From contig NZ_JAFLQZ010000006.1 of assembly GCF_017313265.1 (NCBI RefSeq), positions 62,001-126,000 of the forward strand: a stretch of 64,000 bases of DNA, given 5' to 3'. Source of the stretch: Hymenobacter telluris. GTDB taxonomy: Bacteria; Bacteroidota; Bacteroidia; Cytophagales; Hymenobacteraceae. The notes below the pieces were generated by a model that searched no databases, had not been told where the DNA came from, and was given only the letters and a program-made list of their open reading frames with translations. Position 1 is the first letter of the stretch, and every line of letters begins with the position of its first letter. Position numbers and translations under genes: made by a program. Shown here piece by piece: positions 63,774 through 64,000 of this stretch.

Positions 63774-63903
63774 GAAAGAGTAAGTGAGTAGCTGAATAAC
63801 TGAGTAAGTGAGCAACTGAGTAAGTGAGTAACTGAGTAATCGGTTTGATAGCACTGTCGAGCATACAGACCGACTACTCAGTTACTCACTTACTCAGTTG
63901 CTC
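63774..63903. repeat. Word-type inverted repeat before the efflux adaptor
   Basis: On the plus strand, eight-plus GAGTAACTGAGTAAGT-type words (63778-63839) face CTACTCAGTTACTCACTTAC and CAGTTGCTC words (63875-63903). Read toward the adaptor gene, the arm next to the ATG consists of ACTTACTCAG words ending about three bases before the start codon. Confidence 0.85.
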
Positions 63904-63904
63904 T

Positions 63905-64000
63905 CTAGAGCGCCAGCGGCCGGCCCTGGTAGAAGTCGAGCACTTTGCGCCGGAAAATAAACTGGTACTTGTTCTGAATCATCGTCGATTCGGCAGTAGC
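63905..64000 (-). CDS. TolC-like outer membrane efflux protein, C-terminal end
   Basis: The last 31 codons of a gene that starts outside the window. TMIQNKYQFIFRRKVLDFYQG and the closing RPLAL match the final helix of Bacteroidetes TolC-type proteins (usual form ...QAKYDYIFKQKVLDFYQGKPLSL). It is upstream of the adaptor gene on the same strand, the usual order TolC-adaptor-pump in this phylum. Confidence 0.8.
   Translation of the reverse strand, partial: ATAESTMIQNKYQFIFRRKVLDFYQGRPLAL

Noticed and set aside
63778..63839. Tandem GAGTAACT words taken as a CRISPR or minisatellite
   Set aside because: No regular unit or spacer; the words are complemented by the arm at 63875-63903.

Overview
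The window looks like chromosomal DNA from a GC-rich member of the Bacteroidetes, most likely Hymenobacter or a close relative in the Cytophagales. The pointers are two secreted proteins with C-terminal type IX secretion (T9SS) sorting domains, a TonB-dependent receptor with an N-terminal carboxypeptidase-regulatory-like domain, -7 boxes close to TAnnTTTG, few Shine-Dalgarno sites, and a bacteriophytochrome cluster. The genus is inference; the phylum is well supported.

Layout. 1-2.9 kb: the end of an unknown gene, a secreted S8 subtilase with a T9SS domain, and a small Cys-pair protein. 2.9-7.5 kb: a light-sensing operon (heme oxygenase, bacteriophytochrome kinase, Rcp1-like response regulator, REC-kinase hybrid). 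7.6-12.3 kb: rpe, a TonB-dependent receptor, a beta-barrel protein and a GNAT acetyltransferase. 12.3-17.4 kb (minus strand): a metzincin, a lipocalin-like protein and an M1-like gluzincin, none with an export signal. 18-25.4 kb: katG, a Nudix hydrolase, an aldo/keto reductase and a YbbA/YbbP-type ABC exporter divergent from a TesA-like lipoprotein esterase (25.7 kb). 26.4-28.1 kb: MaoC-like and DUF2911 proteins.

28.2-37.7 kb: the complete histidine operon hisG-D-C-[kinase]-[Thg1-like]-B-H-A-F-IE. It starts with a TAnnTTTG promoter and an unlisted 40-codon leader peptide with five His codons in eight residues, a classical attenuation signature. Between hisC and hisB sit an overlapping polynucleotide-kinase-like P-loop protein and a Thg1-like 3'-5' polymerase, a candidate RNA 5'-end repair pair. 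37.7-40 kb is an AT-rich accessory patch holding a winged-helix-like protein and a decayed gene. 40-47.7 kb: a TPR protein, gyrA, a lipoprotein, an HD hydrolase and a malectin/deacetylase-like T9SS protein. 48-51.3 kb: an L,D-transpeptidase, tRNA-Thr(TGT), a probably frameshifted small gene, a PAS-only protein and a putative 27-aa ORF. 51.4-64 kb: a SpoIIAA/STAS-like protein, a DUF349 protein, AlgH/YqgE, PdxH, a DUF1015 protein, Maf, a GT39-like membrane protein, an EamA half-transporter, a DUF4259-like protein, GpsA, and an RND/ABC-type efflux adaptor followed by the end of a TolC-like gene.

The strongest non-coding theme is a set of about a dozen long, imperfect inverted repeats lying in intergenic gaps, usually directly before a start codon. 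Each site is built from its own short repeated word, sites share little sequence with each other, and the arm next to the start codon is mostly poor in G. Five lie inside the his operon. I know of no named family that fits.
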